Positions 34,386 to 42,904 of a DNA stretch of 64,000 nt are shown here, piece after piece. A program made the translations under genes and the position numbers. The notes below the pieces were generated by a model, which was not told where the DNA came from, searched no databases, and saw only the letters and a list, made by a program, of their open reading frames with translations. This DNA comes from an uncultured Senegalimassilia sp. (GTDB lineage Bacteria > Actinomycetota > Coriobacteriia > Coriobacteriales > Eggerthellaceae), in contig NZ_CAKUAT010000010.1 in assembly GCF_934636665.1 (NCBI RefSeq), positions 1 to 64,000 on the forward strand. Direction: 5' to 3'. Every line of letters begins with the position of its first letter. Within the stretch, counting starts at the first letter, position 1.

Positions 34386-35918
34386 TCAGGCGCGCTTGCC
34401 CGCGGAGAGCTCTTCGGCCGGAACGTCCACGTTGCTTTGCAGCCCATCGATACCGATCAGGTCGAACAGCTCCTCACGCGAATGGATATCGAACTTCTGA
34501 TACACGTGGCGCACGTGCGCTTTCGCCGTACCGTTAGCGATGAACAGCTCGCGCTCGATCTGCCCGACGGTCTTACGTTGCGCCAGGAGCATAAGCACCT
34601 CAGTCTCGCGCGACGTCAGCCCGAACCGCTTCGCTAAAAGCTCGCAGCGATCGACGGTCTCCTGCTTGCGCACCGCCTGACCATCCGCCTGCGGACCATC
34701 GAGAAACGTCGCGCCCCATTTACTGGAAAGCTCCTTTTGAGACAGCAGCACAAACGTTCCCATGATCACAGCAACGATAGCTATGCCGATGGCGATAGTG
34801 GTGCCGCGCACACCGCCGACATCGACCATCGACCCGTATTCATACACGCACCGACCCAGAAACATGAATGAAAGGCGAAGGCTGCGCTCTATTCCGAACA
34901 GCCATATCGCCGACACGCCATAGCGATAGCACAGGTTCGAGCACAGCACCATGATCAGGATGGTGAACGCGGTGTAGCCACCTGCCACGCAATACCCGCC
35001 GAACACGTCATCGGCGAAACCGAACACGGAAATGGAGAACAGCGCAACCACCGTCAGCGGCAACGCGATGCGGCAAAGCACGTTGAAATCAAATTTGTCG
35101 CGTTGCACCAACACGCCGATAACCACGAGCACGGCCACGATAAACGTTCCCGGCGACGAATGCGGTCCGAACGCGCCCCGGTAAGCGCTCGATTCGATAA
35201 TGCCGTACGAAAACGCGAAGAAGCCCATGAGCAGCATGATCTTCCACGGCACGGAGACGCTCACCCACGTTTTCTGCGGCCGTTCGCCTTCGGGCAGCAA
35301 CTCGAAACCGTGTCGAGCGCACAGCAGGGCCGCTACGGGAAGCAACGTCGTCATAGCAAACAACCACGGCATCTTAAAGCCCATGTACACATATACGATC
35401 AGCGCACCGAATGCCAGGGACGATGCGTAATACAGCGTCACGCGAATAGGGTTCAAGCATCCATACAACTCGCTGAAGATCAAGATGATCAAGCCCAGGC
35501 CCAAACCGCCGAGAACCGAACTCGCAACGCCAAGCTGCGACGCGAGCGATGGCATGAAATACGACGCAAACAGCAGCACGGTGGACGACAGCATGAAACA
35601 GCCGCAAAGGATATACACCCGGCTTCTGCTGAACAGCGGGCCGATTCTACGCGCAAGCGCCACGCACGCCAGCATTTCGACGATAGCGGTGAAATCGAAC
35701 AAATCGCGCGTGGAAACGGAAAAAGCCGGGAAGCTGACGAACGACCCCACGAAGGTAATCTCTATCCAGGCGCGGTAGATGCCCAACCCTAGAAATGCCA
35801 ACGGGATAGGCACCAGCACATCACGCAAAGGACGGTGCGCCTTCTTCTCTTGCACCTGATCGCCGCTCGATGGCTTCGCCTGCGCCACATTCTGCGCCGC
35901 TACATTCGAACCATGCAC
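34386..35918 (-). CDS. LuxR-family regulator with an N-terminal polytopic membrane domain
   Basis: A 510-residue protein. Residues 30-400 form about 12 hydrophobic helices resembling a transporter fold, and residues 430-490 are a LuxR helix-turn-helix (LTSRETEVLMLLAQRKTVGQIERELFI, then NGTAKAHVRHVYQKFDIHSREEL). Such membrane LuxR proteins are abundant in Eggerthellaceae beside reductase operons. The start is GTG at 35918 with GGGGGA upstream. It is divergent from the flavoprotein-cytochrome operon and is the probable regulator, sensing a ligand through the membrane part; that role is inference. A GGGGTTAT palindrome lies 27 bases upstream. Confidence 0.88.
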   Translation of the reverse strand: MHGSNVAAQNVAQAKPSSGDQVQEKKAHRPLRDVLVPIPLAFLGLGIYRAWIEITFVGSFVSFPAFSVSTRDLFDFTAIVEMLACVALARRIGPLFSRSRVYILCGCFMLSSTVLLFASYFMPSLASQLGVASSVLGGLGLGLIILIFSELYGCLNPIRVTLYYASSLAFGALIVYVYMGFKMPWLFAMTTLLPVAALLCARHGFELLPEGERPQKTWVSVSVPWKIMLLMGFFAFSYGIIESSAYRGAFGPHSSPGTFIVAVLVVIGVLVQRDKFDFNVLCRIALPLTVVALFSISVFGFADDVFGGYCVAGGYTAFTILIMVLCSNLCYRYGVSAIWLFGIERSLRLSFMFLGRCVYEYGSMVDVGGVRGTTIAIGIAIVAVIMGTFVLLSQKELSSKWGATFLDGPQADGQAVRKQETVDRCELLAKRFGLTSRETEVLMLLAQRKTVGQIERELFIANGTAKAHVRHVYQKFDIHSREELFDLIGIDGLQSNVDVPAEELSAGKRA

Positions 35919-36237
35919 AGCTATCCCCCATCACCTCATCCAATGGGGTTATATATCTATATAACCCCCTCTCCCTTCCTCAATTGTATACGACCTCTTA
36001 GGTGCAACGCTAATGCAGGCGGAAACGATAGCGCGAGTATTGCCTGTTCAGGAGCGGGTTATTCGGAGGGGTTATGGAAATAGTCCCCCCGATTTCCCAA
36101 GAGGCTGATGAATCGACGCGTTTGTGAAGATATTGTGCAGGGCACAGCAACGAGTTTTGGAGGGCGAAGGGATCGTTGCTCTGCCCCGTTGAGCATGCAA
36201 GCAAGATGCGGGGCTCGCATACCGAAAGGAGTTTCTC
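35919..36237. promoter_or_regulatory. Divergent control region with four GGGGTTAT motifs
   Basis: This 319-base region separates the membrane LuxR gene from the reductase operon. It holds a 24-base near-perfect palindrome at 35945-35968 (GGGGTTATATA and its reverse complement around a 2-base centre). It also holds two direct copies 13 bases apart: CGGGTTAT at 36055-36062 and GGGGTTAT at 36068-36075. For the luxR strand, TTAGCG and TATACA 17 bases apart (near 35984-36012) are a possible promoter that would place the palindrome in the 5'-UTR. The reductase promoter is unclear. Confidence 0.65.
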
Positions 36238-37890
36238 ATGTCCAAGGAAATGTCGCGTCGCGATCTGCTCAAGATGAGCGGGCTGGCGGCAGCAGGCGTC
36301 GCGGGAGCATCGCTTCTGGGCGGCTGCGCACCGAAAGCGGCATCGAGCGCATCCGATTCAGGCAAGGCGGCAAACGGCGGCTCGACCGCCGCAACCACCG
36401 CGGCGGGCCACGAGCGCGCAGGGCTTCCGAGCTTCCTGAGCGCGCCCGAGCCGATCAAGGACGTGAAAACCACGAAGGACTACGACGTCGTGATCGTGGG
36501 CGCTGGCGCCGCAGGCGTCCCTGCCGCCATCACCGCCAAGGAAGCGGGCGCAAGCGTCGCCGTCATCCAGAAGGAAAGCACCGCCATCTCGCAAGGCAAC
36601 ACCGCAACGGGCATCCTGCTCGACAAGTCCGATCCCGCCGGCGTCGAAGCCGTGGTTTCTAAACTGATTTCCGAGCATGATTTCCGCGCTAAGCGTGAAC
36701 AGGTGGAGCTGTGGGCGAAGAACTCCGGCGAGGCCATCACATGGTTGTTCAACCTGGCACAGCAATGCGGCGCGCAGGTCTCCGACACCACGAAGAAGTG
36801 GACGTCGAGCATTGCAAAGGTCAACGACTACGAGATGAACTACTTGTCCATCGACTTCGGTCCGAAGCCCTACAATACCGGCGAAGGCATGAAGACGTTG
36901 GCCGAGTACGCGGAAAAGCAGGGCGTCGACTTCTTCTACTCCACCGAAGCGAAGCAGCTGGTGGGCGACGCATCGGGCATCACGGGCGTTATCGCCAAGG
37001 GCGCCGAGGGCAACATCCAGTTCAACGCGAAAAAGGGCGTTATCCTGGCTGCCGGCGATTACCAAAACGACGATGAGATGGTGAACTACTATCTTCCGGA
37101 CCTGAAGCACCTCGGCCGCAAGCAGACGAACAAGACCGGCGACGGACACAAGATGGCCATTTGGGCCGGCGGCGCGATGGAGGACCTCGGTCATACCAAG
37201 ATGCTGCACGACTTCGACGGCGGTCCGGGCTCCATGTGCGATATGCCGTTTTTGGCTGTGAAGATGGACGGCACGCGCTTCTGCGATGAAACCTGCGGCA
37301 TGTCGCTTATGAACAACTTCCTGCGCAGCGACGCCGATCAAGGCAACTACTGCCAGATCTTCGACAACAACTACACCGAGACGGCTGCAAACTGGCCGGG
37401 CAAGCTGTTCGATCAGGAGGCCATCAAGGCATACATGCCCGAAGAGCCTGGCGAGAAAAAGGGCGTTTACGAGGGGCAAATCGCAACGTTTAAGGCAGAT
37501 ACGCTTGATGAGCTTGCCAAGAAGCTGGGCATCACCGACGCCGCCGCATTCAAGAAGGCCGTCGAGCGCTACAACGAGCTGGTTGCGAAGGGCAGCGACG
37601 AGGACTTCGGCAAGCAAGCGAAGTGGCTCACGCCCATCGATACCCCGCCGTTCTACGGCATCCATCGCCACGTTCGCGTATCGGCCATCGTGTCCGGCGT
37701 GAACGTCGATAAGCACATGCAGGTGCTCAAGGATGGCACCGAGGAGCCGATTCCCGGCCTGTTCGCCATCGGCAACGTTGCCGGCAACTTCTTCGCCGGC
37801 GTCGACTACACCATGTGGATGCCGGGCTTGTCCCTTGGCCGTGCCCACACGCAGGGCTACGTGATCGGCAAGTACGTGGCCGAACTGTAA
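36238..37890 (+). CDS. Tat-exported flavoprotein reductase (fumarate reductase-like, Cgr2-type context)
   Basis: A 550-residue predicted extracytoplasmic lipoprotein. SRRDLLK at residues 6-12 is a Tat motif and LLGGC ends in Cys30, a lipobox. The FAD motif DYDVVIVGAGAAG follows near residue 80, and the C-terminal FAD segment is IPGLFAIGNVAGNFF. Where fumarate and urocanate reductases have HHTMGG, this protein has VSAIVSG, and the nearby Asn-Arg motif is also replaced, so the substrate is probably not fumarate. AAAGGAG precedes the ATG. With the cytochrome downstream it forms a respiratory reductase resembling Eggerthella drug/diet-compound reductases. Confidence 0.88.
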   Translation: MSKEMSRRDLLKMSGLAAAGVAGASLLGGCAPKAASSASDSGKAANGGSTAATTAAGHERAGLPSFLSAPEPIKDVKTTKDYDVVIVGAGAAGVPAAITAKEAGASVAVIQKESTAISQGNTATGILLDKSDPAGVEAVVSKLISEHDFRAKREQVELWAKNSGEAITWLFNLAQQCGAQVSDTTKKWTSSIAKVNDYEMNYLSIDFGPKPYNTGEGMKTLAEYAEKQGVDFFYSTEAKQLVGDASGITGVIAKGAEGNIQFNAKKGVILAAGDYQNDDEMVNYYLPDLKHLGRKQTNKTGDGHKMAIWAGGAMEDLGHTKMLHDFDGGPGSMCDMPFLAVKMDGTRFCDETCGMSLMNNFLRSDADQGNYCQIFDNNYTETAANWPGKLFDQEAIKAYMPEEPGEKKGVYEGQIATFKADTLDELAKKLGITDAAAFKKAVERYNELVAKGSDEDFGKQAKWLTPIDTPPFYGIHRHVRVSAIVSGVNVDKHMQVLKDGTEEPIPGLFAIGNVAGNFFAGVDYTMWMPGLSLGRAHTQGYVIGKYVAEL

Positions 37891-37969
37891 AAACTCATTA
37901 CCTTCGGGTAGGCGTTGAAAGCAACCGTTCTCGTTGAAACGCCGCCGGACGGATCATTCCCCCACTCAG

Positions 37970-38001
37970 CTGAGCGCCCTCCACTCCCTCCGGGCGCTCA
38001 G
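37970..38001 (+). promoter_or_regulatory. Intercistronic hairpin
   Basis: A perfect 10-base stem (CTGAGCGCCC at 37970-37979 with its complement at 37992-38001, 12-base loop) lies between the reductase and cytochrome genes, 34 bases before the cytochrome start. It has no T-run. It may set the expression ratio or stabilise processed mRNA. Confidence 0.5.
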
Positions 38002-38035
38002 CGTCTCATTTGAACCGAGACAAAAGGAGCACACC

Positions 38036-38722
38036 ATGGAGAAGCCGACGAACAGCGCAGACGCGCGCGGCAAGAAGAACAATAAACCGCTGATCGCGGG
38101 TATCGTCGTTGCAGTTGTGGTGCTGGCGGGCATCGGTTTTTGGACATGGCACAACACGCCGGGTTTTTGCGGCGTGTGCCATACGCCCATGAGCACGTAC
38201 GTGGCAACGTACGAAGCGCAACCTAACACGCAAGCGGCGGACAAATGGGGCAACGACGTGACGAACTCGAACGCCATGTTGGTGGTCACGCATAAAGAAG
38301 CCGGCGTGGAATGCCTGTCGTGCCACGTACCGAGCATCACTCAGCAAATCGGAGAGGTGACCGAGACTATCACAGGCGATTATTACTACCCGCTTTCCGA
38401 AGCCAGCATTTCCACTTTGCAGGAGAATTCCGGGCAGAACGCAAGCGACGAAGCCGCCTTCTGCCTGAAAAGCGGCTGCCATACCGATGCGAGCGGCACC
38501 GAGATCTCCACGCGCGAGGACTTGATGAAGGCAACTGCAGACAAAGCGTTCAACCCGCATAGCAACCATCACGGCGAAGCAAACTGCAGCGATTGCCATA
38601 AATCGCATCGCGCATCGGTGATGCAGTGCACGCAGTGCCATAACGATGCCGCGGCAAGCATGCCGGAGGGCTGGGTTGATTACAAGACCGGAAAGCAGAT
38701 CGCAGAATCCGCCGTCAAGTAA
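38036..38722 (+). CDS. Membrane-anchored pentaheme c-type cytochrome
   Basis: A 228-residue protein with one N-terminal transmembrane helix (about residues 18-38) and five heme-binding motifs: CGVCH (45-49), CLSCH (93-97), an atypical CX4CH, CLKSGCH (143-149), CSDCH (184-188) and CTQCH (198-202). It belongs with the NapC/NrfH/Cgr1-like quinol-oxidising cytochromes. It would pass electrons from membrane quinol to the flavoprotein encoded just upstream. The ATG at 38036 follows AAAAGGAG; an upstream frame start at 37934 is not supported. Distal ligand histidines cannot be assigned by eye. Confidence 0.92.
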   Translation: MEKPTNSADARGKKNNKPLIAGIVVAVVVLAGIGFWTWHNTPGFCGVCHTPMSTYVATYEAQPNTQAADKWGNDVTNSNAMLVVTHKEAGVECLSCHVPSITQQIGEVTETITGDYYYPLSEASISTLQENSGQNASDEAAFCLKSGCHTDASGTEISTREDLMKATADKAFNPHSNHHGEANCSDCHKSHRASVMQCTQCHNDAAASMPEGWVDYKTGKQIAESAVK

Positions 38723-38800
38723 ACCCGCCGCTCAGCACGACGCGCATGATCGAGAACGACAAGCGAGCCAAAACGTTGTGAAGACGGCGTGGCTCATCGC

Positions 38801-38840
38801 GAAACGAAGGGAGCTCCCATATGGGAGCTCCCTTCGTTTC
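38801..38840 (+). terminator. Perfect palindrome after the cytochrome gene
   Basis: Two 20-base arms (GAAACGAAGGGAGCTCCCAT and its exact complement) meet without a loop. In RNA they form a long hairpin ending in TTCGTTTC. It lies 78 bases past the cytochrome stop and probably terminates that operon. Confidence 0.65.
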
Positions 38841-39023
38841 CCAGGAAGAACCTACGCTTGCCGGAAGCAGGAACATCCTACACTTGCTGGAAGAAAGAGA
38901 AATTGCGCCTGCCGGAAGAAATAGGGAGCTCCCTTATCAGGAGCTCCCTTCGCATTTCGTGATCTTGCTCGTGGCGGAACCCCCTTCGTTTCACAGGTAC
39001 ACCCCGCTCACATCTGACAAAAA

Positions 39024-39053
39024 AAGGGAGTTCCCGCATGCGGGAGCTCCCTT
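39024..39053 (-). terminator. ppdK terminator
   Basis: A 13-base stem with one mismatch (39024-39036 with 39041-39053) is followed on the minus strand by seven T residues (plus-strand A-run 39019-39025). It starts 30 bases past the ppdK stop codon and is a strong intrinsic terminator. Confidence 0.92.
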
Positions 39054-39082
39054 CATGATGCGACTATTGCGCAAACGCTAGC

Positions 39083-41809
39083 CTACTGGGCCTTCTTGGC
39101 CTCGATGGCAGCCTGGCCGGCGGCCAGACGGGCCAGCGGCACGCGGTAGGGGCTGCAGGACACGTAGTCAAGGCCGATGGCGTTGAACGTGTGGATGGAG
39201 TCCGGATCGCCGCCGTGCTCGCCGCACACGCCGCAGGTCAGGTCGGGGTTGCCCTGGTGACCCAGCTCGACGCCCATCTTCACCAGCTTGGCAACGCCGG
39301 GGTCGACCGTTGCGAACGGGTTGAAGGGCAGCAGGCGCTCCTGCAGGTACTGCGGGATGAACTCGGCCTCGACGTCGTCGCGGCTGAAGCCGAACGTCGT
39401 CTGGGTGAGGTCGTTGGTGCCGAAGGAGAAGAAGTCCGCCTTCGTGGCGATCTCGTCAGCAGTGACGGCCGCACGCGGCAGCTCGATCATGGTGCCGATC
39501 TGGATGTTCAGCTCGACGCCCTGCTCGGCGGCAACCTCGGCGATGGTCTGCTCGGCGACCTCGCGCAGCTTGGCCAGCTCGGGAACCACGGACACCAGCG
39601 GGATCATGATCTCGGGCTGCGGGTCCAGGCCCTCCTTCTTCAGCTGAGCGGCGGCGGTTGCGATGGCGCGCACCTGCATCACAGGGAGGATGGGGTACAC
39701 GATGCCCAGGCGGCAGCCGCGAAGACCCAGCATGGGGTTGGCCTCGGCCATGGCGTCGATCTGCTCCATGAGGGCGCGCTTTTCGGCGATGACGCCCTTG
39801 TCGCCGCCGGTTGCCTCGAGGCGGGCGATCTCGACGTCGAGGGCACGCGGGCTCTCCAGGAACTCATGCAGCGGCGGATCGAGCAGACGCACGATGACCG
39901 GCAGGCCGTCCATGGCCTTGAACATGCCGTAGAAGTCGCCGGTCTGAGCCTCGAACAGCTGGTCGACGGCCTTCTGGCGGATGTCCTCGTCCTCGTTGAG
40001 GATGAAGGTCTGGATGATCTGCTTGCGATCGCCCAGGAACATGTGCTCGGTACGGCACAAGCCGATGCCCTGCGCACCGAAATCGCGGGACAGCTGAGCG
40101 TCCTCGGGGTTGTCGGCGTTGGCGCGCACACCCAGGGTGCGGAACTCGTCGGCCCACTCCAGGATGGTGTCCAGGTCGCCGGTGAGCTCGGGAAGCACCA
40201 GCTCGACGGCGCCGAGCACCACGATGCCGGTGGTGCCGTCCAGCGAGATCATATCGCCTTCCTTGATGACCACATCGGTGCCGGTGACGACGGCCTGCTT
40301 CTTCTCAGCGTCGATCTTGAGGGCCTCGACGCCGCACACGCACGGTGCGCCCATGCCGCGGGCGATAACGGCAGCATGGGAGGTCTTGCCGCCATGGCTG
40401 GTCAGGATGCCCTCGGCGGCGATCATGCCGGCCAGGTCGTCGGGGTTGGTCTCCCAGCGGACGAGCACGCACTTGCGGCCGGCCTCTGCGGCGGCCACGG
40501 CGTCGGCAGCGGAGAACACGGCCTCGCCGACGGCAGCGCCCGGGGAGGCGTTCAGGCCGCGGGCCAGCACGTCGTACTCGGCGTTCTTGTCGAACTGCGG
40601 GTGCAGCAGCTGGTCGAGCTGCTCGGGCTCGACGCGCATGACGGCCTCCTCCTTGGAGATGAGGCCCTCCTTCTCCATCTCGATGGCGATGTGCAGCGCG
40701 GCGGCGGCGGTGCGCTTGCCGACGCGGGTCTGCAGCATGTACAGCTTGCCCTGTTCGATGGTGAACTCGATGTCGCACATGTCGCGGAAGTGGTTCTCGA
40801 GGACGACGAAGATCTCCTCGAGCTGCTTGCCGGCCTCTTCAAGGCCTTCGACGTGCTTCAGCTCGGCAATGGGGCTGGTGTTGCGGATGCCTGCCACGAC
40901 GTCCTCGCCCTGGGCGTTGACCAGGTAGTCGCCGTAGAACTCCTTCTGGCCGTTGGCGGGGTTGCGCGTGAACGCGACGCCGGTGGCCGAGGAGTTGCCC
41001 TTGTTGCCGAACACCATGCACTGCACGTTGACGGCGGTGCCCAGGTCGTCGGCGATCTTGTTCTTCTTGCGGTACAGGACGGCGCGGGGGTTGTTCCAGC
41101 TGCCGAACACGGCCTCGATGGCGAGCTTCAGCTGCACCATGGGGTCCTGCGGGAAGGCGACGACGCCGTCGACCAGCAGGCTGGGATACTCGACGCCGGA
41201 GACGTTCTCGGAGAAGATCTTCTTGAACTCGGCAACGAGCTCCTGCAGGTCCTCTGCGGTCAGGTCGGTGTCGGAAGCGGCGTTGCGGCTGTTCTTCATG
41301 ACGTTGATGGCGTTCTCGAACAGATCGCCGTCCAGGCCCATGACCACGTTGGAGAACATCTGGATGAAGCGGCGATAGGAGTCCCATGCGAAGCGCGGGT
41401 TCTCAGTCTGCTTGATCAGGCCGTTGATGGACTGATCGTTCAGGCCCAGGTTCAAAACCGTGTCCATCATGCCCGGCATGGACATGGGAGCGCCGGAGCG
41501 CACGGAGACCAGCAACGGGTCCTCGGCGTCGCCGATCTTCTTGCCGATACGCTTTTCCAGGTCAAGACGATACTCGTGAATGGTGTCGAGCGCGCCCTCG
41601 GGCCAGGTGTTGTCTGCGTTGGCATACTCCATGCAGGTTTGGCACGTGATGGTGAATCCCGGAGGCACCGGCAGGCCGATGTTGGCCATCTCGGCCAGGT
41701 TGGCGCCCTTGCCGCCAAGGATGGCCTTCATATTGGTATTGCCCTCGGTGACGTTGTTGCCCTCGGCGTCCTTGCCGAAAGCGTACACACGCTTGACTTC
41801 TGCAGTCAC
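39083..41809 (-). CDS. ppdK: Pyruvate, phosphate dikinase
   Basis: A 908-residue enzyme that interconverts pyruvate, ATP and phosphate with PEP, AMP and pyrophosphate. The N-terminal ATP-grasp domain includes GGKGANLAEM (32-41). The phosphohistidine domain has TSHGGKTSHAA near residue 455, with the regulatory threonine one position before the catalytic-histidine group. The C-terminal PEP/pyruvate TIM barrel ends with the cysteine motif CGVCGEHGGDP. The start is GTG at 41809, with AGGAG seven bases upstream. Its regulator is encoded immediately upstream. It probably serves gluconeogenesis or glycolysis in an anaerobe. Confidence 0.97.
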   Translation of the reverse strand: MTAEVKRVYAFGKDAEGNNVTEGNTNMKAILGGKGANLAEMANIGLPVPPGFTITCQTCMEYANADNTWPEGALDTIHEYRLDLEKRIGKKIGDAEDPLLVSVRSGAPMSMPGMMDTVLNLGLNDQSINGLIKQTENPRFAWDSYRRFIQMFSNVVMGLDGDLFENAINVMKNSRNAASDTDLTAEDLQELVAEFKKIFSENVSGVEYPSLLVDGVVAFPQDPMVQLKLAIEAVFGSWNNPRAVLYRKKNKIADDLGTAVNVQCMVFGNKGNSSATGVAFTRNPANGQKEFYGDYLVNAQGEDVVAGIRNTSPIAELKHVEGLEEAGKQLEEIFVVLENHFRDMCDIEFTIEQGKLYMLQTRVGKRTAAAALHIAIEMEKEGLISKEEAVMRVEPEQLDQLLHPQFDKNAEYDVLARGLNASPGAAVGEAVFSAADAVAAAEAGRKCVLVRWETNPDDLAGMIAAEGILTSHGGKTSHAAVIARGMGAPCVCGVEALKIDAEKKQAVVTGTDVVIKEGDMISLDGTTGIVVLGAVELVLPELTGDLDTILEWADEFRTLGVRANADNPEDAQLSRDFGAQGIGLCRTEHMFLGDRKQIIQTFILNEDEDIRQKAVDQLFEAQTGDFYGMFKAMDGLPVIVRLLDPPLHEFLESPRALDVEIARLEATGGDKGVIAEKRALMEQIDAMAEANPMLGLRGCRLGIVYPILPVMQVRAIATAAAQLKKEGLDPQPEIMIPLVSVVPELAKLREVAEQTIAEVAAEQGVELNIQIGTMIELPRAAVTADEIATKADFFSFGTNDLTQTTFGFSRDDVEAEFIPQYLQERLLPFNPFATVDPGVAKLVKMGVELGHQGNPDLTCGVCGEHGGDPDSIHTFNAIGLDYVSCSPYRVPLARLAAGQAAIEAKKAQ

Positions 41810-41856
41810 TTTCTTACTCCTAACGTAAGGTCGTCCGAAAACGGGACTTAGTTCAA

Positions 41857-42750
41857 TCAGGACCGTATTACTATATCAGCACCTTGCGGGTGAGCCCGTT
41901 CGTAGTACCGCAAAATCTCTTGAGCGGTTTCCTCAACGGCGCGATTTTCGGTGTGAATGACGATGGCCCCCAGTTTTCGCATGAGCGCACGGGCGCGGTC
42001 GAGGTCCTCGTAAACGTATTCGGGGTCGGCGTATTTCGATGCCGCCACAGCGGCGTTGCCCAGACGGCGCTGTCGGATCCCTACCAAAACGTCGGCGGTG
42101 GTCATCAAGCCGAACAGGCGCGAACGATCGACCTCGAACACCTCCTTGGGCGGCTCGGTGGACGGGTCGAGGGGTATGTTGGAAACCTTATAGCCCTGCT
42201 GGGCCAGGTAGATGGAGGTTGGCGTCTTCGACGAGCGCGACACGCCGAGCAGCACGATATCGGCCTGCGTCATCTCCTGCGGGTTGCGGCCGTCGTCGTG
42301 GGCGATGGTGAACTCGATGGCCTCGATGCGGCGGAAGTAGTGCTGGTCAGCCACATGCAGGCCGCCAGGGCGCTTCGATGGGGTCTGCCCCGACAGCTTG
42401 GCGATGGCGTTCATGGCGTCGGTCATGAGGTCGACCGCCACCACGTTGGGCAGACTCTCGCAATAATCCGACAGGCTGCGGCGCAGGTCGCCGTCGACGA
42501 GCGTATAGAAGATGAGCAGGTTCTCGTCACCTTTTAGGCGCTTGTGCAGCTCGCCGTGCTCGGCGATGAACTGCTTGACCTCCTCGAACGAGCGCACATG
42601 GGGAAGCACCTCGATGTTGGGGTTCGTGACGCCGAACTGGGCGGCTGCGGCGCGGGCCAGGGCCTGGGCGGTAAGCCCCACCGAGTCGCTGACGACATGG
42701 ATGGTGGGCAGCGGCGTGGTGTTCTCATGCACGATGAACTCGCCTTGCAT
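41857..42750 (-). CDS. PPDK regulatory protein (bifunctional kinase/phosphorylase)
   Basis: A 297-residue DUF299/PpsR-family protein. HVVSDSVGLTAQALARAA begins near residue 18 and the P-loop-like GVSRSSKTPTSIYLA lies near residue 170. The family phosphorylates the regulatory threonine of PPDK with ADP and removes it by phosphorolysis. AAGGAGG precedes the ATG. It lies 47 bases upstream of ppdK on the same strand, so the two are surely a unit; this separates it from the PEP-synthase-regulating relatives. Confidence 0.95.
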   Translation of the reverse strand: MQGEFIVHENTTPLPTIHVVSDSVGLTAQALARAAAAQFGVTNPNIEVLPHVRSFEEVKQFIAEHGELHKRLKGDENLLIFYTLVDGDLRRSLSDYCESLPNVVAVDLMTDAMNAIAKLSGQTPSKRPGGLHVADQHYFRRIEAIEFTIAHDDGRNPQEMTQADIVLLGVSRSSKTPTSIYLAQQGYKVSNIPLDPSTEPPKEVFEVDRSRLFGLMTTADVLVGIRQRRLGNAAVAASKYADPEYVYEDLDRARALMRKLGAIVIHTENRAVEETAQEILRYYERAHPQGADIVIRS

Positions 42751-42789
42751 GGGCGTCCTCCTTTAAGACGGTGCCTTGCGGGCATGGAA

Positions 42790-42821
42790 AAGGGCGGCAG
42801 GCCGTATCGGCCGCCGCCCTT
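42790..42821 (-). terminator. glyS operon terminator
   Basis: A 14-pair stem with one bulged A (AAGGGCGGC-a-GGCCG, loop tat, complement; 42790-42821) is followed by TTTCC on the minus strand. A shorter hairpin ACCGGTT/AACCGGT sits nearer the stop, at 42881-42896. Confidence 0.75.
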
Positions 42822-42904
42822 GAAGTGTACACGCTTTCGCGTTGCGGGGTGCGCGAAGTTGCCCTCGCCTCCCCTTCGCTACCGGTTGAAACCGGTGACC
42901 GAGG

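Larger units (their letters stand above)
38723..39082. repeat. Array of related GGGAGCTCCC hairpins and short direct repeats
   Basis: This 360-base gap between convergent transcription units contains three hairpins sharing GGGAGCTCC: a 40-base perfect palindrome at 38801-38840, a 10-base stem at 38923-38949, and the ppdK terminator at 39024-39053. Between the first two are three imperfect copies of a 17-base unit (core TTGCCGGAAG) at 38851-38867, 38877-38893 and 38902-38918, period 25-26. No gene is convincing. Confidence 0.7.

Noticed and set aside
38851..38918. Possible CRISPR-like array
   Set aside because: Only three imperfect 17-base units with 8-9-base spacing, too short and too diverged, and no cas genes nearby.
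38821..39081. Plus-strand open frame of 86 codons after the cytochrome gene
   Set aside because: It is made of the hairpins and short direct repeats; the protein would be an artefact of those repeats.
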